From NCBI GenBank assembly GCA_946491915.1, contig CAMLYR010000015.1, positions 1 to 22,632 on the forward strand: a stretch of 22,632 nucleotides of DNA, given 5' to 3'. Source of the stretch: an uncultured Clostridium sp. (GTDB lineage Bacteria > Bacillota_A > Clostridia > TANB77 > CAG-508). The position numbers and the translations under genes are program-made. Below are positions 22,377 through 22,632 of the stretch, piece by piece; the stretch's first letter is position 1, and each line of letters starts with the position of its first letter. The notes beneath the pieces are model-generated. The model ran no database searches. It saw only the letters and a program-made list of their open reading frames with translations, and had not been told where the DNA came from.

Positions 22377-22631
22377 TCAAATTTTGATATTATTAAATAA
22401 ATATAATGCAACTTTATTTTGTTCTGTCGTCTCCATTTCCATTAATTTGGCCATTGCAAACATTACAAGTTTGTATTTTCCAAAATTTATAAGTGTAGTT
22501 CTATATTCTTCATCAATATCCTTTAACATTTTATCGAATTTTTCATAGTTTTCTCTAGTGTTGTATATAAGACCAGACCATTTGCTTTGGCTCATACATA
22601 TTGCTAATCTTAATTTATCTTTTATATCCAT
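22377..22631 (-). CDS. Unknown protein, C-terminal part or complete small gene at the window edge
   Basis: The frame gives 84 residues from ATG 22631 to the stop at 22377: a helical, methionine-rich sequence with KWSGLIYNTRENYEKFDKML and FAMAKLMEMETTEQNK. I do not recognise it. Only one base precedes the ATG in this window, so no ribosome binding site can be seen and the true start may lie outside. It is in the same direction as dinD but separated from it by the SOS promoter. Its stop lies 18 bp before the dinD -35 box, with only an AT-rich spacer and no hairpin between. Confidence 0.6.
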   Translation of the reverse strand: MDIKDKLRLAICMSQSKWSGLIYNTRENYEKFDKMLKDIDEEYRTTLINFGKYKLVMFAMAKLMEMETTEQNKVALYLFNNIKI

Positions 22632-22632
22632 A

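Overview
The window is very AT-rich (roughly 30% GC by eye), with Firmicutes-style AGGAG ribosome binding sites, TTGAAA-N17-TATAAT promoters, a GAAC-N4-GTTT-type LexA box, and the Gram-positive forms of RqcH and AddA. This points to a low-GC Bacillota, most likely an uncultured gut Clostridia. That placement is inference from style and gene families, not from a marker gene.

Positions 1-11,250 look like core genome: der (ribosome-assembly GTPase), a NagZ-like GH3 glycosidase, rqcH (ribosome quality control, the only plus-strand gene here), a small membrane-anchored protein, addA (recombination helicase-nuclease), rdgB (ITP/XTP pyrophosphatase) and a gene of unknown function built from two 93-residue repeats that is translationally coupled to rdgB. 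Three intergenic gaps carry repeats. Two (1532-1765 and 9718-9949) are copies of one ~230-bp palindromic element. Its core is almost identical in both copies, but the outer arms are unrelated between copies and self-complementary within each. Each copy sits directly behind one minus-strand gene and 9-10 bp from the -35 box of the next gene's promoter. The third gap (4770-5278) is a different element, with inverted GGGGACGG/GGGACAGACC-type ends and a 73-bp tandem duplication, between the convergent genes rqcH and 5281-5751.

Positions 11,350-17,050 look accessory. An unknown plus-strand gene is interrupted by one in-frame TAA (11414-13120). Facing it is a minus-strand cluster of RBBP9/YdeN-like hydrolase, sirtuin and GIY-YIG protein (14744 to 13138). 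Next come two orphan genes of clearly higher GC with their own promoters and hairpins (14945-16276), probably acquired, and a small conserved hypothetical gene (16673-17044).

Positions 17,180-22,632 hold an intact short-chain dehydrogenase, a second one that has lost its NAD(P)-binding N-terminus (pseudogene), a two-gene unit of an unusual GHSKS-motif alpha/beta-hydrolase-like protein plus an unknown 155-aa protein, a dinD-like gene whose promoter spacer contains a LexA box, and an unknown gene at the right edge. I found no rRNA, tRNA, CRISPR array or complete insertion sequence. The strongest unexplained signal is the two-copy palindromic element.
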